NCBI RefSeq assembly: GCF_003610805.1
Contig: NZ_RAPF01000008.1
Location: forward strand, 1-64,000
DNA length: 64,000 nt
Reading direction: 5' to 3'
From: Altericroceibacterium spongiae
GTDB lineage: Bacteria > Pseudomonadota > Alphaproteobacteria > Sphingomonadales > Sphingomonadaceae
The first letter of the stretch is position 1. Each line of letters begins with the position of its first letter. A program made the translations under genes and the position numbers. Shown one piece after another: positions 51,726-60,755 of this stretch. Below the pieces are notes generated by a model, which ran no database searches, was not told where the DNA came from, and saw only the letters and a list, made by a program, of their open reading frames with translations.

Positions 51726-52994
51726 TTGAAACAGACTTTCCCCGGACAGAAGGACAATTCGGGCATTCTTACGAGAAAGGCGCGCCATGTCACGGTGATT
51801 GGCGGCGGTGTCGTTGGCATGGCGACCGCTTATGCATTGGCGAGAAGGGGGCATCGGGTAACGGTGCTGGAAGCGGAAAGCGGGCCAGCCATGCGTACAA
51901 GCTATGCCAATGGCGCGCAGCTCAGCTATGTCTATACGGATGCGCTGGCTAATGCCGCCCTATGGAAAAGCCTGCCGAAACTGGCTTTGGGGCGAGATCC
52001 TTCGTTCCGTATGCGGGTTTCGCTTTCACCAGCCTTTCTAAGCTGGCTGGCCAAATTTACCGGGCAAATGAACAGCCGCGCTTTTGAACGTAACACGCTG
52101 GCTGTGTTGGCGCTGGCTGAGGAATCCCGGCAGGCGATGGAGAATCTGCTGACGCAGCATCCGATTGCCTTTAGTTATGAGAGGCCGGGCAAGCTCCATC
52201 TTTACGAAAATGCGACGAGCTATGCTGCGGCGCAGCGTATTATGACGCTGAAAGCGCGTTACGGTGTGCAGCAATTCGCGCTTAATCCACAAGAAGCGGT
52301 GATGTGTGAACCGGCGCTGGAAAATGTGGCGCAGCGCCTTGCCGGTGCGATCCATTCACCTGGCGAGGAAGTTGGTGACCCCTTCCAGTTCACGCGTGCG
52401 GTCAGTCAATTGCTGAGAGACGATTATGACATAGCTTTGCGTTATCGTGCGCGAGTGAAGCGGCTTAAGCAGCAGGGGCATCAATGGGTTCTCACGCTGA
52501 CCAGTGGCGAGGAACTGGTACAGGATGATGTTGTCTTGTGTACGGGTCCTGAAGCCAATCAGCTTTTGCGTCCGCTCGGTCTGCCGCAGCTTATACAGGC
52601 GATGAAAGGTTATTCGATTACAGCGCCGCTGGGCAAACGAGCGCCATTGGTCAGCATTACGGATACTCCGCGCAAGATCGTCTTTGCCCGACTGGGTGAC
52701 CGGATGCGGATCGCTGGGCTGGCAGAGATCGGCGTTTCTTCGAGCCAGGTCGAGCCCAACCGTCTTGCCACGCTGGTCCGGCTTGCGCGCGAAGCCCTGC
52801 CTGAAGCGGCCGATTACGATGCCATTACCGACCATTGGGCCGGCTTGCGCCCAATGACACCCAATTCGCAGCCGATCATTTCGCATCCCCGGACCGGCCT
52901 GTATCTTAATTGCGGACATGGCATGCTGGGCTGGACCCTTGCGATGGGAAGTGCCGAACGTGTGGCGCGGATGTTTGAAACATCCGCCTGTTGA
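51726..52994 (+). CDS. dadA: D-amino-acid dehydrogenase (DadA-like)
   Basis: This flavoprotein of about 420 residues has the FAD motif HVTVIGGGVVGMATAYALAR and the C-terminal DAO region LNCGHGMLGWTLAMGSAERV. The N-terminus is uncertain: the frame is open back to 51585, but similarity starts only at the FAD motif; a TTG at 51726 is the nearest plausible start and has a weak ribosome site. It oxidises D-amino acids (D-Ala, D-Pro, possibly hydroxy-D-proline) to imines. The ridA gene follows after 30 bases, matching the known handling of reactive imines. Confidence 0.85.
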   Translation: MKQTFPGQKDNSGILTRKARHVTVIGGGVVGMATAYALARRGHRVTVLEAESGPAMRTSYANGAQLSYVYTDALANAALWKSLPKLALGRDPSFRMRVSLSPAFLSWLAKFTGQMNSRAFERNTLAVLALAEESRQAMENLLTQHPIAFSYERPGKLHLYENATSYAAAQRIMTLKARYGVQQFALNPQEAVMCEPALENVAQRLAGAIHSPGEEVGDPFQFTRAVSQLLRDDYDIALRYRARVKRLKQQGHQWVLTLTSGEELVQDDVVLCTGPEANQLLRPLGLPQLIQAMKGYSITAPLGKRAPLVSITDTPRKIVFARLGDRMRIAGLAEIGVSSSQVEPNRLATLVRLAREALPEAADYDAITDHWAGLRPMTPNSQPIISHPRTGLYLNCGHGMLGWTLAMGSAERVARMFETSAC

Positions 52995-53024
52995 ATATGT
53001 CCCTGACAATTTTGGAGATTGATT

Positions 53025-53384
53025 ATGATGGCATCCCCTTCGGGTCCGCCGCTCAGTCCTGCGCGCCGAGCCGGTGGCCTGCTTTTTCTGTCGGGGCAAC
53101 TGCCGCGCGGAGCGGATGGTGCGATTGCCGGTAGCGGCATGCTGGAGCAGGCTCGTCTGGCTCTGAGCAACCTGAAAAAACTGCTGGAAAGTGAAGGCTG
53201 TTCACCTGACGATGTTGTGAAGGTGACTGCCTGGATCACCGATGCAGCCGATATGGCCGCTTTCAATCTCGCGTATTGTGAGCTGTTCGACACCCCTTAT
53301 CCGGCGCGTTCCACGGTTGTCAGCGCGCTGGTGGCTCCGGGAGCACTGGTGGAAATCGAAGCGATAGCGCAATTGCCCGGCTGA
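53025..53384 (+). CDS. ridA: RidA-family imine deaminase
   Basis: This 119-residue protein of the RidA/YjgF/UK114 family has GLLFLSGQLPRGADGAI, DDVVKVTAWITDAADMAAFN, YPARSTVVSAL and GALVEIEAIA. The conserved Arg in PARST that anchors the substrate carboxylate is present. It hydrolyses imines/enamines such as 2-aminoacrylate. The ATG at 53025 is supported by GGAG seven bases upstream. Pairing with DadA suggests removal of the imine product of D-amino-acid oxidation. Confidence 0.93.
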   Translation: MMASPSGPPLSPARRAGGLLFLSGQLPRGADGAIAGSGMLEQARLALSNLKKLLESEGCSPDDVVKVTAWITDAADMAAFNLAYCELFDTPYPARSTVVSALVAPGALVEIEAIAQLPG

Positions 53385-53415
53385 CCCGCAGCGACAGGCA
53401 AGATTACATAGAAAA

Positions 53416-53449
53416 CGGGCGCTGTTCCGGGGAGGTGGAACAGCGCCCG
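53416..53449. terminator. Bidirectional terminator between ridA and the TonB receptor
   Basis: A perfect 13-base-pair inverted repeat (CGGGCGCTGTTCC / GGAACAGCGCCCG) with an eight-base loop lies between convergent genes; AAAA precedes it on the plus strand, giving a U-run for the minus-strand transcript. Confidence 0.85.
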
Positions 53450-53476
53450 CTTGCCTTCATATCCGAAAACGAGAGA

Positions 53477-56392
53477 TCAGAAATCCGCGCTTAAAGAGAT
53501 GAAGACCGACCGGCCCGCCACGTCATAGACGCCCGGATAGGTGTTGCCATTGCCGAATTGGTAGAGCAGACCTTGGGCAATGGCAGGCGGGTCCTTGTCG
53601 AACAGGTTATTAATGCCGACCCGCATGGAGAGCTCGTCCGTCAGTTTGGCGGAACTCGTCAGGTCGAAATAGTTATAGGCTGGCAGTTTGTCATTGATGA
53701 CGTAGGTGTCACCCGTCAGCAATTCCTGGTCGGAATTATTGGTAAGCGACGTACCGCCGATATAGCGCCAGTTCAGTGAAAGTGAGAAGAGATCCGCATC
53801 GTCGCTCCAGGTGATACGGGCCTGATGCCGCCATGCAGGGCTGGGTTGGCCGCAAGTCGGCCCGAAAAGGCCTTTGCAATCATAGGATCCGAGGCCGGGC
53901 AACGGTTCATTGACCAGTTCGTTCAGCCATGTGCCGTCGAAATTCAACGCCAGCATACCCTGGCCAAGCGGTACCGAATAACGCAGGCCGAAGTCGATAC
54001 CGGAGGTTTTGAGCGAGCCGGTGTTCTGTGTGGTCGATTCCACATAACCGTCGGTTCCGAAAAGGACGCCGGAACGGGGATCGCGATGGAACAGGCCACA
54101 GAAATAAGGATCACCTGTCTGCGTGCACTGGTTGATAATGAGCTGAGCGGAAACGCTCGAAATGTAGTCTTTGACCTTAATGTCGAAATAGTCGGCGGTG
54201 AGCGTCAGGCGCGGAATAATGCGCGGCTGAACAACCATACCGAACGTGTAGGTATCGGCCGTTTCGGGTTCGAGGTTCGGATTACCGCCACCAAGGGCAA
54301 CACATGTTTCGGCAGGGCATTCGGGCACATTGCCATATTGTTCGGCGGTCAGGCCTGAAGCGATACACTGATCGAGCCCCGCAGAGGGAGACGATCCGGC
54401 GCAGGGATCGTTGCCCGAAACGTTGCCGAGTGACTGGGATGCGTAAAGTTCGGAAATATTCGGTGCGCGGATCGCCCGGTTATAGCTGCCGCGCAGCCGC
54501 AAATCGGGGATCGGCGCATAGACCAGTTCCACCTTATAGGTAGAAATGTTTTTATCGATCGAGGAATAGTCCGACAGGCGATAGCCCCCCGTGACGGTTA
54601 GTTCGTCGGCAAAGGGCATGTCTTCGAGAATCGGCACCTGAATTTCAGTGTAGAATTCGGTGACATTGAATTTGCCGTCGCTTTCCGTTGTGCCCTTGGC
54701 CTGAGCCAGCGCATCGGCTTCGAAAAGGAGTGTTTCGCGGCGATGTTCGATACCGAATACCGCGCCAATACCTTGCGAAGCCCACGGGCTTATGACGCCA
54801 TAGGGAGTGAGATCAGCGCTGACATTGCCGGAGAGAACCGTTTCCGTATCGACACCGCGTGTAAAGGTCGGGGCATAGATATAGTCGAAAGCTTCTTCGC
54901 TGATCGCACCATAGGCAAAAGCGTCAAGCGGGACACAACTCGGATCGGTCCCGTCCAGTGCGGACTGGCAAGTGGGCGTTCCGTTATCGTCGACCACCAG
55001 CAGTGCATTCTTGGCCTTGTCCGGATCAATGTCGTTCTGATAGTTTTCCTGATATAAAACACGCGAATACAGGACGTTGGTATCGTAGGTGATGCCTTCG
55101 GCAATTTCACCTTTGACTCCGCCGGAGACGCGATAATCGGTGTGGCGCAGGCTATCGCGGCGGGGACGTGCATTGCCGGCAACCGGACGATAACCGATAA
55201 AGAGATCCTGCGTGGCGCTGGAGCCATAGGCGCTGCCGCAGAGCTGCTGGCCTTGGGAAGCGCTCATCAGCGGATTGTCGCAGTTGATCGTGTAGGTTTC
55301 ACCCTGCCACAGAGCCGATGGCGCGACCTGACTATAGGTATGGTCATCCATGAACATGAAGCTGCCATAGATCTCGGCAGCCGGGGCGACTTCGTAATGC
55401 GCGAAGGCGCCTGCGGTGAAACGTTCATCCGAGCGCTGGAAATAGTTCAGAGGCGCGTAATTATAGACATAGTCATTATTGTAAGGGACCCAGGTCCGGT
55501 TGCCGTCCTTGGTGTTGACCAGGCGGACATTTCTGTTCGGACCATCGAGTGGCTGGAACAGGCCATATTCATTGTTGCTCGAGCCACCGCAGAGATATCC
55601 CGTGCGATCTCCATTGGGATCGAGGGCACAGGCCGAAACATCGCGATCCGACTGGACGATGGGTTTGACTTTGCGATAGCCGAAATAGGCGGTTACGTTA
55701 CCGCGATCTTCGGCAAAATTGGTTCCCATCGCAATGTTGGCGTCGAATTTTTCGCCGTCGATCGGCAGGTGAGGCGCGTTCTCATAGCCGGTATCTGCCA
55801 GCAGGGAGCGCCTTTCGCTGTTGACATTGTGATGTATTGAGAAGCCGTATTGCGCGTCGGCATGCACGCCTTCCAGATCGTCTTTCAGGATGAAGTTGAC
55901 GACACCGGAAACGGCATCGGAGCCGTAAACCGCAGAGGCACCGCCCGTTACCACGTCAATACGCTGAACCAGCGAAGACGGGATGAAGTTCACGTCTGTC
56001 GCCTGAATAGGCAGCAGGCGCTGACCGTTTACGAGAATGAGATTGCGGTTGGAGCCGAGGTTGCGAAGATTGATCTTCGCCGTACCGTCTGCGCCATTGG
56101 AGACATTTTCATTAGCGTCAGGTGTTACCATCGGCATGCGGTTGAGTACATTCTCGATATTTACCGCACCCTGCTGTTTGATTTCCTGCGCATCGATAGC
56201 GGAAATCGGGCTGGCGCTGACTGTCCCTGGATTTTGGATACGAGTGCCGGTTACCACGATGGGGGCATTATCCTGCACCTCCTGCGCCTGAGCTGAGCCC
56301 GGTATCACCATGGAAGCTGCAAGCATCGATACAGCGGCGGCACTGCTGTAAAAATATCCTTTTTTGAGAGTGGACATTTTTTGTTTCCTCAT
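53477..56392 (-). CDS. TonB-dependent outer-membrane receptor
   Basis: This 971-residue receptor (start 56392 or MSTLKKGYF at 56377) has signal peptide YSSAAAVSMLAASMVIPGSA. A TonB-box-like IVVTGTRI and plug domain (NIENVLNRMPMVTPD, LILVNGQRLLP, GGASAVYGSDAVSGVVNFIL) precede a barrel ending in FISLSADF. The plug type is widespread in sphingomonads for oligosaccharides, peptides or other organic substrates rather than specifically siderophores. Operator site E lies 53 bases upstream, tying it to the hydroxyproline/GH127 regulon although it lies about 30 kb from that locus. Confidence 0.92.
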   Translation of the reverse strand: MRKQKMSTLKKGYFYSSAAAVSMLAASMVIPGSAQAQEVQDNAPIVVTGTRIQNPGTVSASPISAIDAQEIKQQGAVNIENVLNRMPMVTPDANENVSNGADGTAKINLRNLGSNRNLILVNGQRLLPIQATDVNFIPSSLVQRIDVVTGGASAVYGSDAVSGVVNFILKDDLEGVHADAQYGFSIHHNVNSERRSLLADTGYENAPHLPIDGEKFDANIAMGTNFAEDRGNVTAYFGYRKVKPIVQSDRDVSACALDPNGDRTGYLCGGSSNNEYGLFQPLDGPNRNVRLVNTKDGNRTWVPYNNDYVYNYAPLNYFQRSDERFTAGAFAHYEVAPAAEIYGSFMFMDDHTYSQVAPSALWQGETYTINCDNPLMSASQGQQLCGSAYGSSATQDLFIGYRPVAGNARPRRDSLRHTDYRVSGGVKGEIAEGITYDTNVLYSRVLYQENYQNDIDPDKAKNALLVVDDNGTPTCQSALDGTDPSCVPLDAFAYGAISEEAFDYIYAPTFTRGVDTETVLSGNVSADLTPYGVISPWASQGIGAVFGIEHRRETLLFEADALAQAKGTTESDGKFNVTEFYTEIQVPILEDMPFADELTVTGGYRLSDYSSIDKNISTYKVELVYAPIPDLRLRGSYNRAIRAPNISELYASQSLGNVSGNDPCAGSSPSAGLDQCIASGLTAEQYGNVPECPAETCVALGGGNPNLEPETADTYTFGMVVQPRIIPRLTLTADYFDIKVKDYISSVSAQLIINQCTQTGDPYFCGLFHRDPRSGVLFGTDGYVESTTQNTGSLKTSGIDFGLRYSVPLGQGMLALNFDGTWLNELVNEPLPGLGSYDCKGLFGPTCGQPSPAWRHQARITWSDDADLFSLSLNWRYIGGTSLTNNSDQELLTGDTYVINDKLPAYNYFDLTSSAKLTDELSMRVGINNLFDKDPPAIAQGLLYQFGNGNTYPGVYDVAGRSVFISLSADF

Positions 56393-56444
56393 TTGACCCT
56401 GATGGTCGGGAATATGCCACAGCTTTCGATAATATCAAATATAT

Positions 56445-56455
56445 TATACGGTATC
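56445..56455. promoter_or_regulatory. Operator site E, upstream of the second TonB receptor
   Basis: TATACGGTATC, whose reverse complement is GATACCGTATA, lies 53 bases upstream of the receptor start at 56392. Read on that strand it differs from site A only at the first base and is followed by ATATAT. Its distance is similar to that of site D from the first receptor. Confidence 0.68.
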
Positions 56456-56632
56456 TTGACAGCGGTAGAGGAAAATTCGCAGGATTGAGCGTCTCCCGTC
56501 AGAGGAATTGTGTGCAATTTGGTTTAAAAAGAGCACTTTCAAATAATGCGCAGGTGGCCCCTGCATCCTGTTTCAGCTTTCAGACCCGCCTTGATCCTTG
56601 CACGAGTCGCGTCGACAGTGGAAAGAAAGGCC

Positions 56633-58327
56633 ATGAGCGATAAAACGACTCCCGATCCGCTGTCTGTTTCGTCTTCCGATCCGACCGATGACCGTCCTCA
56701 GGACCCGCAGCGCCGCCTCGTACTTGGCGGGCTCGCTGCTGCACTCGGCAGCGCTTCGATTACGGTAAAGGCGCAAGCTGCGACCGGCGGCAGCCAGCCT
56801 TCATCGCGCAAAGAGGGGGATGCTGATCGGGCACTCGCTGCTGCGATCGATACAGTGGTGGTTATTTTTGCTGAGAATCGCAGTTTCAACAATCTTTTCG
56901 CCGATTTTCCCGGCCTGGAGCAGCCGCTTTCCAGGGTGCCGCCCGAGCGTATGCAACAACGTGATCGCGATGGCAGTATCTTGCCTCGCCTTCCGAAAAT
57001 ATGGGGCGGCCTTGTCCCCAATCCGCAGACCGTGCAGCATCAGACCTATCGCATTGGTGAAGACGATCTTGGGCCCATTGCCAATGGCGCATTCGAGCTG
57101 GTGACAGCAGAGGGCGATCCTTTGCCGCATGGGCTGATTACCCGCGATCTCATCCATGCTTTTTATCATAACCAGATGCAGATCAATGGCGGGGCCAACG
57201 ATCAGTTCGTCGCCTGGGGAGATAGCGGTGGGCTGGTGATGGGCCATTACGGCGATATGCGGGCGAATTTCCGCCTGTGGCAAATCGCGCGTGATTATAC
57301 TTTGTGCGACAATTTCTTTATGGGAGCCTTTGGCGGCTCCTATCTCAATCACCAATATCTGATTGCCGCGAGGCCGCCTTACTATCCCGAAGCGGATAAA
57401 AGCCCTGCCGCTGGCCGCATTGCACAGCTTGAAGGCGGCGATCCGAAGGGCACAAGGCTGAAGCTCGATCCCCGGACGCCTGCCAGCGCGCTCGATGGTC
57501 CGGCGCGTTTCGGTACATCGTCGATCAGCCCCGATTTCTATACCGTCAATACGATGTTGCCGCCTTATGCGCCAACCTATCTGCTCGATCCTGACCGGCC
57601 GGGCTATTCGGACTGGAGTGACGAACATACCTGTCCGCCGCAGGAGCATAAAACGATCGGGGATATGCTAAGTGCCAAAGGCATCGACTGGGCATGGTAT
57701 GCCGGTGGCTGGACGGCCGCACTGGAGGGGCATGGCACAAGCGGGGATTTCCCCTCGCGCCCCAATTTTCAGCCCCATCATCAGCCGTTCAACTATTATG
57801 CTCGCTTCGCGCCCGGCACCGCGGCGCGTACAAAGCATCTGCGCGACGGCGGAACGGGCGATACAGCACGTACCAACAGTTTCCTGAGGGACGCAGAAGA
57901 CGGGACACTGCCTGCTGTGAGCTACTATAAGCCGCAGGGAAATCTGAACATGCATGCCGGCTATTCGGATGTGGATTCCGGCGATCGGCATATCGCTGCC
58001 GTGGTCGATGCTTTGCGGGACAGCCCGCAATGGGAACGGATGCTGATCGTCATTACCTTCGATGAAAATGGCGGATGGTGGGACCATGTCGCGCCACCGA
58101 AAGGCGATCGCTGGGGGCCGGGTACGCGCATTCCGGCGATCATCGTTTCCCCGCATGCCAGACGGGATCATGTCGATCACACGATCTATGACACTGGCTC
58201 GATCGCTCGCTTTATCACGCGACGTTTCGGACTCGAAAAACTGCCGGGCCTGATCGAGCGGGAGGAAGCGATGAAAGCAGCCGGTGGTTCGCCACCGGGC
58301 GATCTGACCGCCGCGCTGGATATCTGA
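56633..58327 (+). CDS. Phosphoesterase-family protein (acid phosphatase AcpA / phospholipase C superfamily), TAT-exported
   Basis: This 564-residue protein has a twin-arginine signal (PQRRLVLGGLAAALG). The ATG at 56633 has GAAAGG upstream. The PF04185-type phosphoesterase domain includes VVVIFAENRSFNNLF (metal-binding Glu-Asn and nucleophile region), FFMGAFGGSYLNHQYLIAA, and VITFDENGGWWDHV followed by the HARRDHVDHTIYDTGS region. It is closer to AcpA-like acid phosphatases than to haemolytic phospholipase C. The TGA overlaps the next gene's ATG (TGATG), so the two are translationally coupled. The physiological phosphoester is unknown. Confidence 0.87.
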   Translation: MSDKTTPDPLSVSSSDPTDDRPQDPQRRLVLGGLAAALGSASITVKAQAATGGSQPSSRKEGDADRALAAAIDTVVVIFAENRSFNNLFADFPGLEQPLSRVPPERMQQRDRDGSILPRLPKIWGGLVPNPQTVQHQTYRIGEDDLGPIANGAFELVTAEGDPLPHGLITRDLIHAFYHNQMQINGGANDQFVAWGDSGGLVMGHYGDMRANFRLWQIARDYTLCDNFFMGAFGGSYLNHQYLIAARPPYYPEADKSPAAGRIAQLEGGDPKGTRLKLDPRTPASALDGPARFGTSSISPDFYTVNTMLPPYAPTYLLDPDRPGYSDWSDEHTCPPQEHKTIGDMLSAKGIDWAWYAGGWTAALEGHGTSGDFPSRPNFQPHHQPFNYYARFAPGTAARTKHLRDGGTGDTARTNSFLRDAEDGTLPAVSYYKPQGNLNMHAGYSDVDSGDRHIAAVVDALRDSPQWERMLIVITFDENGGWWDHVAPPKGDRWGPGTRIPAIIVSPHARRDHVDHTIYDTGSIARFITRRFGLEKLPGLIEREEAMKAAGGSPPGDLTAALDI

Positions 58328-59337
58328 TGCCCACAGCTCTCGTCACCGGCGCCGCTGGCTTTATCGGTTCCTATGTGTGCCGAACATTGCTGGAGGAAGG
58401 CTGGCGTGTCATCGGGCTCGACTGCATGTCCGACTATTATGAGGTGGCCTTGAAGGAGCGGCGCGAAGCGACGCTGCAGGCCTATGACGATTACCGATCC
58501 GTCCATGACAAGGTTGAGACGCCCGGCCTGCTGATGAGGCTTTTCGCAGATGAAAAGCCCGATGTGGTGGTGCATCTCGCTGCGCAGGCAGGGGTACGTT
58601 ATTCGATTGAAAATCCGCGCTCTTATCTCGAAAGCAACATTGTCGGCACATTCGAACTGCTTGAAGCGGCGCGCGCTTATCCGCCGCGTCATATGCTGCT
58701 GGCTTCCACCTCGTCAGCCTATGGTGCGAATGATGAGATGCCCTATCGTGAAACCGACCGGGCGGACCATCAGATGTCCTTTTATGCCGCGACCAAGAAA
58801 TCTACTGAGAGCATGGCACATAGCTATGCGCATTTGTTCGATCTGCCGGTCACCATGTTCCGGTTCTTTACCGTCTATGGTCCGTGGGGCCGGCCTGACA
58901 TGGCGCTGTTCAAATTCACCAAAGCGATTCTCGAAGATAAGCCGATCGATGTTTACAATCATGGCGATATGAAGCGGGACTTCACCTATGTGGACGATCT
59001 GGTTCACGCGATCAGGTTGTTGATCGATGCGGTGCCGGTGCGTCCCGAAGACGGGGAGGTGCCGGATAATGACAGTCTGTCGCCTGTCGCCCCTTTCCGC
59101 GTGGTCAATATCGGCAATTCGGATGCGGTGCAGCTCACAGATTTCATCGAAGCGATCGAGAAGGCCATCGGCAAAAAGGCGGAACGCAATCTGATGCCGA
59201 TGCAGCCGGGCGATGTGCCTGCTACCTGGGCGGATGCGACGCTGCTAAAGAATCTCACCGATTATGCGCCGAAAACATCGGTGCCCGAAGGCGTGGCTAA
59301 ATTCGTCCGCTGGTATCGCCAATATTACGGCGTCTGA
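58327..59337 (+). CDS. NAD-dependent epimerase, UDP-glucuronate 4-epimerase type
   Basis: This 336-residue extended short-chain dehydrogenase has NAD motif TGAAGFIGSYV and catalytic residues in the SSAYG strand and SFYAATKKSTE (Tyr-x3-Lys). Family-typical TVYGPWGRPDMALF and RDFTYVDDLV motifs identify it as the UDP-GlcA epimerase (CapI/WbpP-like) branch making UDP-galacturonate. It may supply sugar nucleotides for the exopolysaccharide made with the genes at 43-48 kb (inference). It is coupled to the phosphoesterase upstream, an odd pairing. Confidence 0.9.
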   Translation: MPTALVTGAAGFIGSYVCRTLLEEGWRVIGLDCMSDYYEVALKERREATLQAYDDYRSVHDKVETPGLLMRLFADEKPDVVVHLAAQAGVRYSIENPRSYLESNIVGTFELLEAARAYPPRHMLLASTSSAYGANDEMPYRETDRADHQMSFYAATKKSTESMAHSYAHLFDLPVTMFRFFTVYGPWGRPDMALFKFTKAILEDKPIDVYNHGDMKRDFTYVDDLVHAIRLLIDAVPVRPEDGEVPDNDSLSPVAPFRVVNIGNSDAVQLTDFIEAIEKAIGKKAERNLMPMQPGDVPATWADATLLKNLTDYAPKTSVPEGVAKFVRWYRQYYGV

Positions 59338-59344
59338 GATGAGA

Positions 59345-59371
59345 AGAGCCCCGATTTGATCGGGGCTCTTT
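59345..59371. terminator. Bidirectional terminator
   Basis: An 11-base-pair stem (AGAGCCCCGAT / ATCGGGGCTCT) with a three-base loop is followed by TTT, between the convergent epimerase and symporter genes. Confidence 0.88.
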
Positions 59372-59377
59372 CCGCGA

Positions 59378-60631
59378 CTACTCCACAGCGTCCGTATAAT
59401 AGACATCCACGTCGATTTCGTCCTCGAGCCGCGCGACCGTAGTCGCGACGGCAAGATCGCCTGTGACGTTGACCACCGTCCGCATCATATCCAGCACACG
59501 GTCGAAGGGGAAAATGAAGCCGACGATCAGAGCGGTCTGTTCATTGGTGACGCCGATCGTGCCAAGCACAACCGTCAGCAGAAACAGCGAGGCGGATGGA
59601 ACCGATGCAGTGCCGACTGACACCAGCGTGGTGGTGAGCGCGATCATGGCATAATCGATCAGATGCAGATCGATGCCGAAAATCTGTGCCGCGAAAATCG
59701 TCACCGAGGCCACATAAAGCGCTGTGCCATCCATATTGACCGTGGCGCCGAGAGGCAGGATCGAGGATGCGACCGGTCCCTTCACGCCAAGATTATGCTC
59801 GGCGCAGGACAGGCTAACCGGCAAAGTTCCTGAACTGGAAGAGGTCGAATAGGCGACCAGCTGGGCGTCCACGATTCCCTTGAAAAAGGGCACGATCTTC
59901 AACCGGCCGATCAGGCGTACCAGCGGCCCATGCACCAGCAGGATATGCAGGAAACAGCCGAGATAGACCGTAACGGCAAGCAGGAAAATATTGACGAAAG
60001 TAGAGAAACCGGCGGTTCCCATCACTACGGCGATCAGAGCGAAAACCCCGAACGGGGCGCATTCCATCACGATATGTGTGATCTTGAGCATCACTTCCGC
60101 AGCATCTTCGAACAATGTGCCGAGCGTTTTGGCTCTTTCGCCTGCCATCAATATGCCCGCGCCCACCAGAATGGCGAAGAAGATGATGGCCAGAACGTCG
60201 CCTTGCGCAAAAGCGGCAAAGGGATTGTCCGGCACAATGGAAAGCAGCCTTTCTGTGAGGCTGACTTCGCCTTCGAATCCTTTGGGATCGACCCCGATCA
60301 GTTCCACGCCGATGCCGGGCCGGATCAGCGATGTGACAACGATGCCGATGATGATCGCGAAGAGCGTGGTCATCAGGTAAAGCGCAAAAGCCTTGATCCC
60401 GATGGAGCCAAGCCGTTTGGGATCGTCCATGGCGACAACGCCCGCTACCAGCGTGACGAAGACCAGCGGCACCACCAGCATTTTGATGAGTCTGATGAAG
60501 AGATCGCCGATCCACTGGATCGACGTGATCGAATCACCGGCCACTGCGCCGACAACCGCCCCCAGCACCAGCGCAGCCGCAATGCGCTTCCACAAGGTAA
60601 TGGCGAACCATTTCTGCATTATGCTCGTCAC
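59378..60631 (-). CDS. Dicarboxylate/amino-acid:cation symporter (DAACS family)
   Basis: This 417-residue membrane transporter shows the GltPh/DctA fold: the serine-rich hairpin STSSSSGTLPVSLSCAE and the TM7 motif LGATVNMDGTALYVA that binds cation and substrate. A DctA-like or glutamate/proton role is possible. Substrates are C4-dicarboxylates or acidic/neutral amino acids; specificity cannot be decided. It is transcribed alone, ending seven bases past the terminator stem, with the LysR gene about 125 bases upstream in the same orientation. Confidence 0.9.
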   Translation of the reverse strand: MTSIMQKWFAITLWKRIAAALVLGAVVGAVAGDSITSIQWIGDLFIRLIKMLVVPLVFVTLVAGVVAMDDPKRLGSIGIKAFALYLMTTLFAIIIGIVVTSLIRPGIGVELIGVDPKGFEGEVSLTERLLSIVPDNPFAAFAQGDVLAIIFFAILVGAGILMAGERAKTLGTLFEDAAEVMLKITHIVMECAPFGVFALIAVVMGTAGFSTFVNIFLLAVTVYLGCFLHILLVHGPLVRLIGRLKIVPFFKGIVDAQLVAYSTSSSSGTLPVSLSCAEHNLGVKGPVASSILPLGATVNMDGTALYVASVTIFAAQIFGIDLHLIDYAMIALTTTLVSVGTASVPSASLFLLTVVLGTIGVTNEQTALIVGFIFPFDRVLDMMRTVVNVTGDLAVATTVARLEDEIDVDVYYTDAVE

Positions 60632-60755
60632 GATATTCCCCCGGGAATGTCAGCCTGCGGGGCTGCATTCCGTATGATGTGATCATTCCGGCCTTGGGTC
60701 AGGCAAGCCTGCACGCAGGGACAGAACGGATAGTTACGAAAGGCATAGATCATGG

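Noticed and set aside
51738-51753. Another parS-like sequence near dadA (CTTTCCCCGGACAGAA)
   Set aside because: Several mismatches to the 16-bp palindrome and no dyad symmetry; treated as chance.
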